From Globisporangium splendens (lineage: Eukaryota; Oomycota; Peronosporomycetes; Pythiales; Pythiaceae), in NCBI GenBank assembly GCA_006386115.1, contig VFIW01000140.1, positions 1 to 64,000 of the forward strand: a stretch of 64,000 bases of DNA. The letters run 5' to 3'. This document shows positions 23,540-34,209 of this stretch, one piece after another. The notes under the pieces are model-generated. The model did no database searches and had not been told where the DNA came from. It was given only the letters and a program-made list of their open reading frames with translations. The position numbers and the translations under genes are program-made. How positions within the stretch are numbered: the stretch's first letter is position 1; every line of letters starts with the position of its first letter.

Positions 23540-26029
23540 ATGGACAGCGTCGACAGCGCGTTGCGGTTCCTGCAGCGCCAGTTTGCGAGCGTCGCGAACG
23601 AAGAATCGCAATGGCACGACGAGCGCATGAAGCTACAGCAGCAGGTCCGCGACCTCGAGACGCAGCGCAGCATCCAAGAGGAAGCGTATAAAGACGCAAT
23701 GCTGCGCGTCAAGATGCTAGAATTCGCGCTCCGCCAGGTGAGTTAGTGAGCGTTGTGTATCGTTGGTGTACGAATGGGAGGAATACTCACATGGCTTGTG
23801 TGTGTTTGTTCCTGGCTATCCTGGGTTCTTGCCTTTGTTTATTAGGAACGAGGTCGGTATCTGGTCTCCCCTGCTCCCGTGAGTACGCCGGTGAACTTGC
23901 CCAAGACGGTGGGCACAGCAGAGATCACGCGTCCGGCATCGGCGTCCGTCACGATCAACCGCGCCAAGGAGCGCTCGATTTCCGCGCACTCGGCGACGTC
24001 GTCTCCGCCTCCGAGTCCACAGGCTAAGTCCCTCGGGCAGCAGGTGTACCGATTGGACAGTGGCGTCACGTCGTCGTCGTCGTCCAAGGCAACTACACCA
24101 AAGACTGCGGCGTCGTCTTCCGCAAAGGGGACCGAGATCATCCGCCCTCGGATGGGCTCCCGAACGACTTCGTCTGTCTCGGATACCCCCAACTCGAATG
24201 AACGTACGTACCCAGAGTTACCACATGCATTGTGACGTGAGGGGTCGACACCTTAATCACATGTCTTGTGTGTTTTTTCTTTGTCTCTGTAGGCACGGCT
24301 GAGCCTGCGAAGAACACAAAACCAGACAAGATCGTGCTTGGTCCAAAGGGATCGTTCCGCCCCCACAAACTCAAAGTCAAGCTCTCCGGTCATATGGTAC
24401 GCCAACCTGCCTGTCAGTGACGCATGGGGGTATTTTCTGATCCGGTGGTTGCGTGTTCGTATTGTAGGATGGTGTCCGCGCGATCGCGTTCCACCCAACG
24501 GAGCCGCTGGTGGTGTCTGGCAGCGAAGACTGCACCGTCAAAGTGTGGAACCTCGCGAGTGTTACCTCAGGCCCGCCTTCTCAACGGTAGGCGCCTGCAA
24601 AATGTATACCCCTGCCTGGCATTTGCACTAACACGCGCTATGGTGTCTTGTCCACATAGGACAACGGAAATGGATTCACTGCTGACAATTCGCACCCACA
24701 CGCAGAGTGTGCTCTCGGTGGCGATCGTCAGTGCCGAGAACTACCCAAACAACGGACCGCAACGCGCTGGTGCCTTTGTGACTGCAGGACGCGATGGAGC
24801 GATCGGGTTGTTCAACTTGCCCATGACCGAGACCGAGCGAGGCGAGCCGTTCACCTTCGAAGAGTACCAGGGACTCAAGTCGCACGTGGTGAAGCGTGCG
24901 CACGACGACGCAATCTGGGATCTGCACGCGCATCCGCTGTCGAACGTGCTCTTCTCCGCAGGATCCGATGGCGTCGTGCGAACATGGGGTGTGTCGTCAG
25001 GTACGTTCTCATGACACAAGAGTTGAATAATGAGGGACTATCAAATGCTCGCGATTGCTTAGCATTTGTTGACTGTCTGCAGATTTGACTCTCAAGAGCG
25101 AGCTTCGTTGCGCTGCAAGAGGCAGTCCGAAAGCTGCAGGTACGACTCGGAAGCCACGTTCGCCTGTGTCTAATGAATGACCCTGTAGTGGTTGACAAAG
25201 TCAATATGACTACTTCACTTACGAATGCTTGTGCGTTTTTCCTGTAGGCCACAACAGTCGCGGCTCGTTGGTGCCGACCTCTGTCCACACGCTCTTGTCG
25301 GATTCCAAGACCTGCGTGGTCGGGTACACGTCGGGTGCGCTGAGTCAGTACGATTTCCACGGCGAGCAGCTCATTCAGTTGCTGCGTCACAGCGACTTTG
25401 ATTCCCTCGGCCCCAACTCGCGCGAGGGGCAAGTGAACCAGGTGGTCGTGCACCCGACGATGCCCGTCGTGATCGCAGCGCACCAGGACCGAAAGATCCG
25501 CATGTACGACATGCGCGCAGGTACGAAACGACTGCTTCCTCGCTTTGAAATGGACTTGAGGCTATTATGGAAAGCTAATTATCGTTTTTATTCCGTCTAG
25601 GCGAGTGTATCGGCACGGTGACTGCCCATCAAGACGCAGTCTCGTCCATTTCCATAGATGCCTCTGGGCTCTACCTGGCGACCGGAGGTTGGTGCTATTT
25701 CCTTTTTCAATGGCATTCTTTTGTATAGCTGCCCCCTGTTGATGTGTGCGACCTAACGTGTGCATGATTTGTGTAGGCCACGATGGGTCTCTGCGTATTT
25801 GGTCTGTGGCTGAGCGCCATTGCGTCTTTGAACAATCGGTGAGAAAATCGTGTTGTCGTGAAATCTGTGGCGCTTACTTTCGTGGAGCTGACGTGTATTT
25901 TTTTCCTTTCACTTGCACCAGGCGCATCGGCCAAAGATGGGCGAAGCCGTTCATGCCGTTGCGTACCACCAATCTCGCAACTTTATCGCGACAGGTGGTG
26001 CGGATTGCACGATTAAGATATTCCAGTGA
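23540..26029 (+). CDS. Striatin-family WD40 protein
   Basis: Ten exons: 23540-23737, 23846-24203, 24293-24396, 24468-24586, 24660-25000, 25083-25139, 25248-25520, 25601-25687, 25777-25838, 25922-26029; 568 residues. The N terminus has the striatin hallmark: a short helix ALRFLQRQF, then a coiled coil ending RVKMLEFALRQERGRYL, identical in pattern to animal striatins, where it binds PP2A subunits and caveolin. A Ser/Thr-rich linker follows, then WD repeats (for example VVSGSEDCTVKVWNLA, LFSAGSDGVVRTWGVS, ATGGADCTIKIFQ). Striatins are scaffolds of the STRIPAK kinase/phosphatase complex. All nine introns are GT...AG and close the frame, which supports the model. Confidence 0.93.
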
Positions 26030-26385
26030 GTCCGTTAAACCGCCGTGGCCCATGTGTGCTGTCCATAGTCGACTTTTAGAAATGGGAATCGCGTACAGAA
26101 GAACGCGAGTTGCTTCACACACAGTTGACGCTTCATGGCAGGCGGCTTCTGAGTCGCGTGCGTGAATGGCAACAGTAGTAATAATAATAACATGTTTGCT
26201 TTGCTTGCTTTGAGAGTCGGTGATGTCAAATAGGAAATTCGATAACAAGCGCACTTTGTTTGTTTTTTTTTGACACGACGCGTGCGCTCGCTTGTTCAGC
26301 AAACAGCACGCACCGCATTTTATTAGATTAGGATGGCAAAGATCTCTGTTATCACTAGAAAGCAATAGGACACGGCGAAAAGCGC
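26030..26385. other. Convergent intergenic region
   Basis: 356 bp between the 3' ends of striatin and uL23. An AATAATAATAATA run at 26179 and a T-rich tract at 26258 may belong to the 3' ends; nothing else seen. Confidence 0.4.
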
Positions 26386-27062
26386 TTAGATCACTCCGAT
26401 GCGGTTAGCCACGTCAAGAGCGTCGTAGTCGGCGGTCAAGCGCACGTACGCCTTCTTCTGGCCATCAGGTCTGTTATTCAATACGCACAAGCACAAACGC
26501 CAATACAGTGAGCATAAACCACGCTCTCACAACCAACCAGCAAATTAATGTACACATGCACACAAAACACAGGGTGCGGGATATGGTGACCGAGGAAGGC
26601 GATCCCAAGGATCGCTGCTCTGTACTCGACCAACCGGGAGAAGCAGGATGCGCATGGGTTCCTCGGTCGAGCACATCGACGCGATGGGCTTTACCTGATC
26701 AAAGTGTTAACCTTGGCGGCCTTGATGTCGTAGAGCTGCTTGACGGCGTCCTTGATCTGGCGCTTGTTGGCAAGGAGGTCGACGAGGAAGACAAGCGTGT
26801 TGTTGTCTTCGATCTTCTTCATGGCCGATTCCGTGGTCAATGGGGTCTTGATGATGCGGTACTTGTCCAACTTGGTGCGCGTTGGCACGGCCTTGCGGGC
26901 GTACTTTGGCGCGCGCGCCAACTTCAGGGTCTTTGGCTTGTAGAAGTGCACCTTGGTGCGCACCTTGATGACCTTGCCGTGCGAGCCCTTGGTGAGCTTC
27001 TTGGACACGACAGCGGCCTTCTTGCCAGCAGCAGTCTTTGGGGCGGAGCTCGTCTTTGCCAT
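26386..27062 (-). CDS. RPL23A: 60S ribosomal protein L23a (uL23)
   Basis: Two exons: 27062-26695 and 26470-26386, intron 224 bp; 150 residues. The basic N-terminal extension and the uL23 core are clear: [52 protein letters not shown], then across the intron [19 protein letters not shown], ending [11 protein letters not shown] as in other eukaryotes. uL23 lines the peptide exit tunnel and binds 26S/5.8S rRNA and exit-site factors such as SRP. The intron sits in the conserved loop IRPDG, and its long size relative to neighbours is typical of ribosomal protein genes. Confidence 0.97.
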
Positions 27063-27761
27063 CGTTCCTTTCTTCAGATGAAAAATGCCTTCGTTTAGGG
27101 CAGCAGCGCACACACAACAGCGCACTCGGCCAGTCAGTTCCAAGGCTCGGAACGATTGGCAGCGGGACTGCGTCAGCTATTCCATCCAATCAAGTAAAAC
27201 ACACGATTTCCACCAATGATCGATGAGAAGACACTGGCAGTCGGAAATAGCGGGAGGAGTATAGTAATATAAACCGTACCTAAGAGAAGTGCTCCGGATG
27301 CCAACTGGGATGATGACTCGAGCATTTTCGCTTGGAAAACTTGCATTAGAGAGCGTCCATCTCGACTGCAATCCGTTCGTTCCTCATGGAGCACTTCGAA
27401 GTGCTCTATGGGGTCTCAAAGGTGTGCATGTAGCTAACAATAAAAAGCAGAGTGAGGAAGGTAGCTTTGCCACTGACTCGGTCACTTCGGCTCCCTAAAT
27501 TACGGTAAATTACTGTTGCCTTGCTGCGCAGTATCAGCCAATCAAATCACTTCAACTGTCAAATGGATACACACAATATGTGTGTTGCACATCTGCTCAC
27601 GCAGTCAGCGGGACTTGCCGCCTTCCTGATGGCCTGACCTCGTTTCTCTTTCTCGCTCTTGCAGTGTGCTGCCATACTCTACTGCGTGGCGCTGTGGTGC
27701 GTGGTGCGATGGAAGGGAGCGCATAACGCGAGAATGCTGCATGGGATCGTATCTATTACAT
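27063..27761. other. Intergenic region
   Basis: 699 bp. The first 120 bp should be the uL23 promoter and leader. The last 100 bp may contain further decayed pieces of the sphingomyelinase-like pseudogene, but no metal-site motif of its N-terminal half could be read there. Confidence 0.4.
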
Positions 27762-28533
27762 GGAGCTCACTGATCAGATAGCATTGCGAACCCGACGATC
27801 GAAAAGGTGTCGGAGGTCTGGAAGGACTCGCTCACTGCATCCGACTTCACGATATTCAACCGCAGAGGCTACTTGTCGTACAGCCTCGGTGAGAGGCTGC
27901 TCGTCATCACGCTCAACACCATCCCGCACGCGGTAAGCAGCGCCTTTGTCTCAATACTTGGAATCGTCATGGGGCGAGTTGCTCATATTGACATTGTTGC
28001 CGCAGCCCAAACACGCACCTGTCACGACAGACGTGAAGGGTCCATTCGATCCGTTCGCGTGGCTGGATGCAACGCTCTTGAGTCTCCAGAAGCAGGGCAA
28101 ATTCGCGTACATCACGGGACATATCCCTCCCATTGTCGACTCGTTCGTCAAAGAGTCGCAGTGGCAAGTGAGCTACATCGAGACGTACAAGAGCATCGTC
28201 AGCCAGTTCGCGGACGCGATCAAAGCGCAGTTCTTTGGCCACGTACAGAGCATCGAAGTGCACGTGCCTCCAGCCAAATCGTCGAATGCGAGCAGCAGCA
28301 CAAGCGTTCACCTCGTTCCTCTGTTTTTGTCAGGTTCCATCTCTCCTTACTTCAAGAGCAACCTGTCCTTCACGGTCTGGGACTATGACGCCGAGACGTA
28401 CGACACCCTGGACTTCGCAGTCTCCGGCACCAAGATCTCGGAAGAGGGCCGCCTCAAGCGCAACCGCAACGCCAGCAATGTCGACGACAAGCGCGACCAG
28501 TTCTTTGACAGCTTGTCCCCAACGGCTGCCTAA
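27762..28533 (+). pseudogene. Truncated acid-sphingomyelinase-like phosphodiesterase (tandem duplicate)
   Basis: A partial copy of the next gene. It starts at YYMELTD, shows a frameshift before NPTIEKVSEVW, keeps the intron (27933-28005) at the same position, and continues PFAWLDATLLSLQKQGKF and YITGHIPPIVDS. It lacks the whole first half, which carries the first metal ligands (SDVH, GDH, GN). One remaining metal-site motif reads GHVQ instead of GHVH. After FAVSGTKISE the sequence diverges and stops, so the C-terminal domain and membrane anchor are missing too. It is unlikely to make an enzyme, though an expressed short form cannot be excluded. Confidence 0.8.
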
Positions 28534-28805
28534 AATAGGATCGATCTTCTTCTCTTTTCACCTCGTTTCGTTCAAAAACGGTCCTATGAGCATTTTTTAT
28601 CCAATCATGTTGAACGAAGGGTTATAGATTTCCCACCTGCTAAATAGATTCCTGCGAATATTCGCTTTCAATATATTAGGTGTTATGGACTAATTCAACC
28701 TGTTTGTTGAAGCAAAACGTCTGTGAGTTTCCCTTCCGTCAAGTCTTTTTTAGGACCGCGCACCATGACCAGATTCATTCCCACATTCACCCACCACAGG
28801 CTAAA

Positions 28806-30624
28806 ATGGTGCGCGCAGGAGCGTTTGCCGCCGCGCTCTGCTGCGCCGTCGCCCCGTTCGCCACGGGCGCGACCATCTCTGCGACGGCGTCCTCACCTTC
28901 CGTGAAGAAGATCCTGCACTTCTCGGACGTGCATCTGAATATCTCGGCGTCGCTCGACGTGGCCGACTCGGCGGCGTTCCACTTCCACTATGGACGCGAC
29001 GCGCCTGTGCGCTTGCTCGAGTCCGCGCTCACGTACGCGCAGCAAGTGCTGCCGAACCCGGACTTCTTCCTGTATACGGGCGACCATGTCGCGCACGGCA
29101 TGTTCTCGGACGAGTACATCGCCAAGGCGCTTGAGACGAACGTGAAGACGATTGAGAAGTTCTATGCGCCGGATGGAAGCAAGATGCTCGAGACTACAGC
29201 GATTATCGGGAACGCTGATGGGAGTACGTTGGACTGCGTTGATGTATAGAGTCCGCTCTAGAGCCCTTTTTGGCTTGAGAGGGCTAGTGTATCTATTGTG
29301 ATTGGCTCACCGAGGACTCACAATTCTTGGTTTGTGTATTCTGCGCGGAAATGTTAACTAGACCCAGACTACTACATGGAGGTGACGAATCCGCAGAAGA
29401 ACGTGAACCCGTCCATTCAAAAGATATCTGAGATCTGGAGTGAATCGCTTTCGCAATCGGATTTCGAGGCGTTCAACCGCAAGGGCTACTTGACGTACGA
29501 ACTCGACGAGAAGCTGCTCGTGCTCACGCTCAACACCGTTCCATATTCGGTACGCTACGATAGGCTCGTTGACCTTTGTCCGCTCTTCATGCTTCTCACT
29601 GTTTCTTCTCTTCTCTTGTCTTTCCATTGTACAGCCAAGTCATTTGCCAGACACGTCGGACATTGAAGACCCGTTTGGCCAGTTTGCGTGGCTGAACGCG
29701 ACGCTCACGGATCTGCAAAAGCAAGGCAAATTTGCGTACATCACGGGCCACATCGCGCCAATTGTCGATTCGTACGGTGGGAATCCGCAGTGGCACGTGC
29801 CCTACATCAACCGATACAAAAGCATCGTGGGCAAGTTTCCTGATGTGATCAAGGCGCAGTTCTTTGGCCATGTGCACAGTGTCGAGTTTCGCGTTCCTCC
29901 GACCTCGTCGGACGCGACGGGATTCGAGCTCGTGCCGCTGTTTGTTTCGGGCTCGATCTCACCGTTGTTTGGGAACAATCCGTCGTTCATGGTCTGGGAC
30001 TACAACGCGAGCACGTACGAAGTGCTGGACTTCACGGTCTACGGCACCAACATCTCGGAAGTCGACCAAACGCTCGACTGGAAGCCCCTTTTCAAAGCCA
30101 GCGAGTACGCTGATGCATGCGCGGCAGTATTTTTTACGTTGATGTGTGATGCTGATTTCCATCGCTGTGTGTGTGAAATGTGCAGGAATTACGGCTTGAA
30201 GGCACTCTCAAGATCGGATCTGACGGGTTTCTACCAGCGCGTTGAAGCGGACTCGTCTCTTCTCGAAGCGTACTACTGGAACATGAAGGCGCAGTCGTAC
30301 CGCGCGCCACCTTGCACCACGGACATTTGCCACGCCAACACGTTGTGTTCGATGAAATGGTGGAGCACAAAGGGTGAGTACCTCGCGTGCGTGGACGGCG
30401 CAAAGTCAGTCTCCAAGATCGTCGAGGCGAGCAACAAAGTCAATACTTCACCGTACAACTTGGCGCCATCGGACGTGTACGTTGCGATCCTCATGACTGT
30501 CCTCGCAACTGTAGTGGGGATTGCGGTGGTGCTCGCGGTGCTGCGTGGCTTGCGGGGAAGTGGTGTCGTGAAGAGTCCAGAGGAACGCGACCGTGAGCGG
30601 GAGGGATTGTTCCCGATGTTGTAA
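28806..30624 (+). CDS. Acid-sphingomyelinase-like phosphodiesterase, secreted/membrane-anchored
   Basis: Four exons: 28806-29223, 29362-29549, 29635-30104, 30186-30624; 504 residues. A signal peptide (MVRAGAFAAALCCAVAPF) leads into a calcineurin-like metallophosphoesterase fold with the two-metal ligands: HFSDVHLN (D41, H43), YTGDHVAHG, IIGNADGNPDYY across intron 1, ITGHIAPI, and FFGHVHSVE. This is the pattern of ASM and SMPDL3 enzymes, which hydrolyse sphingomyelin or nucleotides outside the cell or in lysosomes. The cysteine-containing ASM C-terminal region is followed by a membrane helix (VYVAILMTVLATVVGIAVVL) and a short basic tail. Intron 3 is 81 bp and in frame, so the unspliced frame stays open; the splice version gives the better family match (SENYGLKALS). 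Confidence 0.9.
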
Positions 30625-30854
30625 AGGAACGTCAACAATCAAGTTTCCTAGGCAGCGTCTTCAGAGATGAATTGCTTTCAGGTGGTGTTTATAAAGGGAC
30701 GAGTATTATCACATTGCTGTTCATCGGGCGTTGCATGCAGCGCGACACACAAAACAGCAACACCCCATGAGTTCATGCCTGTTCGACGGAGAGGTCCATA
30801 CTGCCGGTGTCGTTGAATCAAACGCCTTTCCTGTTGGTTGCCATGCAAGCGAGA

Positions 30855-31618
30855 TTACATAAGTTTGAGGTGACCAGTGACTTCGTTGATGGCGTCAATT
30901 GGCGCCGGACCAATGCCGAGCACGGTCTTGGAATCTGGCGCGATTTGCGTTCGTCCAGCGTCAACCTACGCACACAGATTATGAAAGAATAGCAGTAAAC
31001 ACATCGATCGCAATGGCAACGTCGTCACATGTAGCACGCACCACGACGTAGTTGATCAGTCCGTGCTCGGACGCCTTGGCAGCGAGACTCAAGAGCTCTT
31101 CTTCCGAGTCGACCTTCAGGCAGACCTTGGCCTGGCCCAGCATCTCCCAGGCGCGCACGGCCTTTGGCGTTCGCTTCACGGCGCGCTTGTACGCGCCCAG
31201 AGTCGCATGGCAGCACTGCGCAGCGATCTTGCCTGCAGGAGTCAGCCACACATTGCTTGCACGTCAGCCCAATGCCCACGTCTCATACAATCCCAAACGC
31301 AACAGCACGCGTACCTTTGCCCATCTTGAGGTCCGTGCGCACGCAGAGCACCATCTTGTGTGGCTGCCAGCTCTGCGACTCGTCCATGCCTTCCCAGTCG
31401 CCATCGTCGTCGGACGAGTCCGACTCGTTCTCGTCGGCGTCTTCCTCGGGCGAATCCTTTGCCGCATCTGCTGCTGGTTTCGCGGAATCCGCACTCGCGG
31501 GGGTGGCGGCGGCGCACGCGCTGCTGCTGTCGTCGCTCAGCACGTGGCGCGAGATCACATAGTGCGTCGCGGCGCCGAGCAGGAACGCCGCCGAGCACTT
31601 CCACGCGATCTCTTCCAT
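30855..31618 (-). CDS. PTRH2: Peptidyl-tRNA hydrolase 2
   Basis: Three exons: 31618-31315, 31232-31042, 30965-30855; introns 82 and 76 bp; 201 residues. An N-terminal hydrophobic segment ([16 protein letters not shown]) and an acidic Ser/Ala linker precede the Pth2 domain: [74 protein letters not shown]. It releases peptides from stalled peptidyl-tRNA. The N-terminal anchor matches the mitochondrial outer-membrane form (Bit1). The donor of intron 2 was placed to give YVVVDAGRTQ. It is convergent with the phosphodiesterase gene. Confidence 0.94.
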
Positions 31619-32401
31619 GCTTGTGTTCTCCCTCTCTTCTGAGCGAGCAAATGTGTGTGTGTGGGTCACCGAAGGTTGCGCGAAGGTGGTTGGTGAGGTG
31701 CTTGCGTTCTAATAGAGCAGTTCTATGCTAAATGAGACATAGAATAGAGCAGCACAAAATGGGTGGTTCATTTTATGTTGCGATAGGAATAAATACGACT
31801 GATAAAATTGGGTTCAAGTGAGAGGCAAAAATGGATTCATCCGAATGGCATCGAGTACTGACTGGAAGGAGAAGCGAACTTCGCTTCTTGTGTGTATTGA
31901 CGCGTCTCCGGGGAGACCAGAGAGCATGCGAAAGTCGACGGGGACTTGATTCGTTTGCCGGAATGGGGACTCTTGAGAGGGAGGCTGAGTTTGTTTTTGC
32001 AGGTTCCACGCCGCGATGAGGGCAGTACTGAGCAAAAACCGACTTCGCCTTCCTCACGAAGCGATGGCACAACTGTCAACGTTCTGGTAGACGACCGGGG
32101 TCCGCAATGACGTTGGACAACGAAACAGCGAGAGAGCAACCCAGCAATGGGCAAAACAGTGCACCAGAGGGGATCGTGATGAGGACCTCCTTCGAATGTG
32201 TCAAACTGCAAGGCGCTGGGGATTTCCAACGCGTTCTTTTGTTACGAGAAAAAAGCGCGCGTGCTTTGCCCAGCGACCCCGCATCGATGTCGCCTCTCGT
32301 GCTCTCGCGTTTCCTTTCGTTGCTGAACGTGAGAGTTCGCAATCCACCCCATGTGCAATATTTAGGCGAGTTCCCAGGCTTCCGATTCGCTTCTAGCTAC
32401 T
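31619..32401. other. Intergenic region
   Basis: 783 bp between two minus-strand genes. A 120-codon plus frame from 32107 has no family features and runs into the next gene; I do not call it. Confidence 0.4.
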
Positions 32402-33137
32402 TTATTTTGCAGCTTTCGATTCCCTTGATCCCTCCCATTTCTCTTTACCAACCATTACGAACGCGTTGAATGCGGCATTCTCGTCGCCGTGGAACACGAG
32501 CAAACACTCTTCCACCGACGAGATCATCGGTTTCGTGAACCCAGCAGCCTCGTTGTACGTCGAGTACGCCTGCAGGATTCGGCAAATACTCTGGCGCTCG
32601 CGTTCGCTCACCCAGCAATTGGAGTTTGTCGCTTCGGTCTCGATCTCCTTGTAAACGGGGAAACTGCCGCAGTGGCAAAGGCAGTCGCTCATCTTGACGC
32701 ACGCGGTGTTTGTGGACGAAAAGTAATCCATCGAGATCTCATCGTCATCATCCGACAAACCCTCGCACGACGTGATGGAGGTGCTCGACGGCGAGCCATG
32801 TTTCAGAAAGCTGTACGCCACCCACGGTGATGTCTTCGGGGTCCCACTTGAACATGTGGAGGCGGTCGTTGAAGCTCAACGGAGGCTGCTCTTCGATCGC
32901 TGGCGATGCTGGGGCATTCTTGGCCAGGTTCGTGGTCGTCGGCGTCTTCACACTTACCTTATCAAAACTGAGAGGACTGAGGTCGACTGGCGCGACAGCG
33001 ACCATCTTGGTGGTTGGAACGAATGCACGAGAGCTTGGCGTCGTGCAGCTGCTGACGTCGCGAACTGCGACCAAGATGAAGTCGAAGTCGGCATCGACAA
33101 TGTCTTGAAAGTCGAGAGCGTCGTTGCTGTCGCTCAT
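32402..33137 (-). pseudogene. Unrecognised gene with apparent frameshift
   Basis: Two adjoining minus-strand frames. The first (from ATG 33137) codes about 105 residues, Ser/Thr/Pro-rich, ending FNDRLHMFKWDPEDITVGG. The second continues from about 32815 as VAYSFLKHGSPSSTSITSC, an acidic stretch, and a Cys-rich patch (CVKMSDCLCHCGSF), and ends ECLLVFHGDENAAFNAFVM with a Lys/Ser tail. A single missing base near 32820 would join them; no intron of usable size fits. Either a real mutation or a sequence error. If the shift is real, only a 130-residue product from the first frame is made. I know no family for it. Confidence 0.55.
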
Positions 33138-34209
33138 GCACGCGTCCGTGATCACTTTGTTACCTATGCTGATTGAGGACGACGCAAGTTTGCTTTGTCG
33201 GGGCTGTGAACTGGAGAAGAAAGATTGAATAATGAGGTGGTGCCAGTTTACCACCGAGTCTTCCTAGTCAGACAGATGGATACTTCAAAGCGTTAATTCG
33301 ACCGTACTCGCCGGTCCCCTCGTCACTGCCGCAACACTCATGTGAGCAAATTCGCAGGGCATTTTCATGTTTCAGGTGCAACGTTCGCATCCACTTTGAA
33401 TGGCTACAAAACCAACGTTCGCAGAATCCTCGTCGCTGATTGGTGGAATGGATGTCTTTGACAACGACACTCCGAACGTTCTTGATTTTGATGCGTTTGA
33501 TTGGTCAGCGAAGGGGCGCGGGTGCTTATGATTGGTCTGCTCAACAGGTATTGACACATGCACACGAAGGGTTCAATGTCTCCATGATGTCAGTTCGTGG
33601 GCGAACCAAGCAGCACTCCTGGGCGCTGATCTCTCTTTTCTCTCGACTCTCCCTGGCAACCACACTGTTCATCTCATTGGCTGGACCGGCGCTTACTACG
33701 AATGCTGCCTTTTGCGATTGTCTACTCACGCTCTTTTGGCTGAGCTTTGCCCAAACGCAGCAGGAGACTGTCGGCTTGCCATCTCTACTAGCAGGAGCCT
33801 GTCTTGTCGACGCTAGTGGCGAGCAACTTGAGAATGTCTTGTCGTGTATCGGCACTTGGTTGGAATGCGCGTTGGGTTCTGTGCGTGTGGTATAAATGCC
33901 CAGGATGTGCAGGAATCAGTCAACCAACCAACGCTGTTGCACAGAACTCAATGTATAAATACGTTCCAAAAGCTGTTTTGCTTCTCCCTCCACCACGCTT
34001 GTTAGAGAACAAGAACATGCTATAATTACGACTTCCCCTGCGTTATACGCCGTCCCGTGACTGACGTGGGCAGCACTTCGTTGTTGATATCAGGCGAAGG
34101 GAGTCCATCGATGCATCCCGTGCTGCGTCGTCCATCCTAGTGTCGTGCTTGACAACTCGAACTCGTAGGGAGCCCTGTGCTTTTGCCTCTGCTGACCTTT
34201 CGCCCCGCG
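33138..34209. other. Divergent intergenic region
   Basis: 1.07 kb. CCAAT-type motifs occur (GATTGGT at 33437, 33497, 33531). A plus frame at 33440-33895 lacks an ATG at its start and any family feature. Nothing else recognised. Confidence 0.4.

Noticed and set aside
32107..32469. 120-codon ATG-led plus frame
   Set aside because: No domain or conserved-looking stretch, and its end lies inside the next gene's 3' end.
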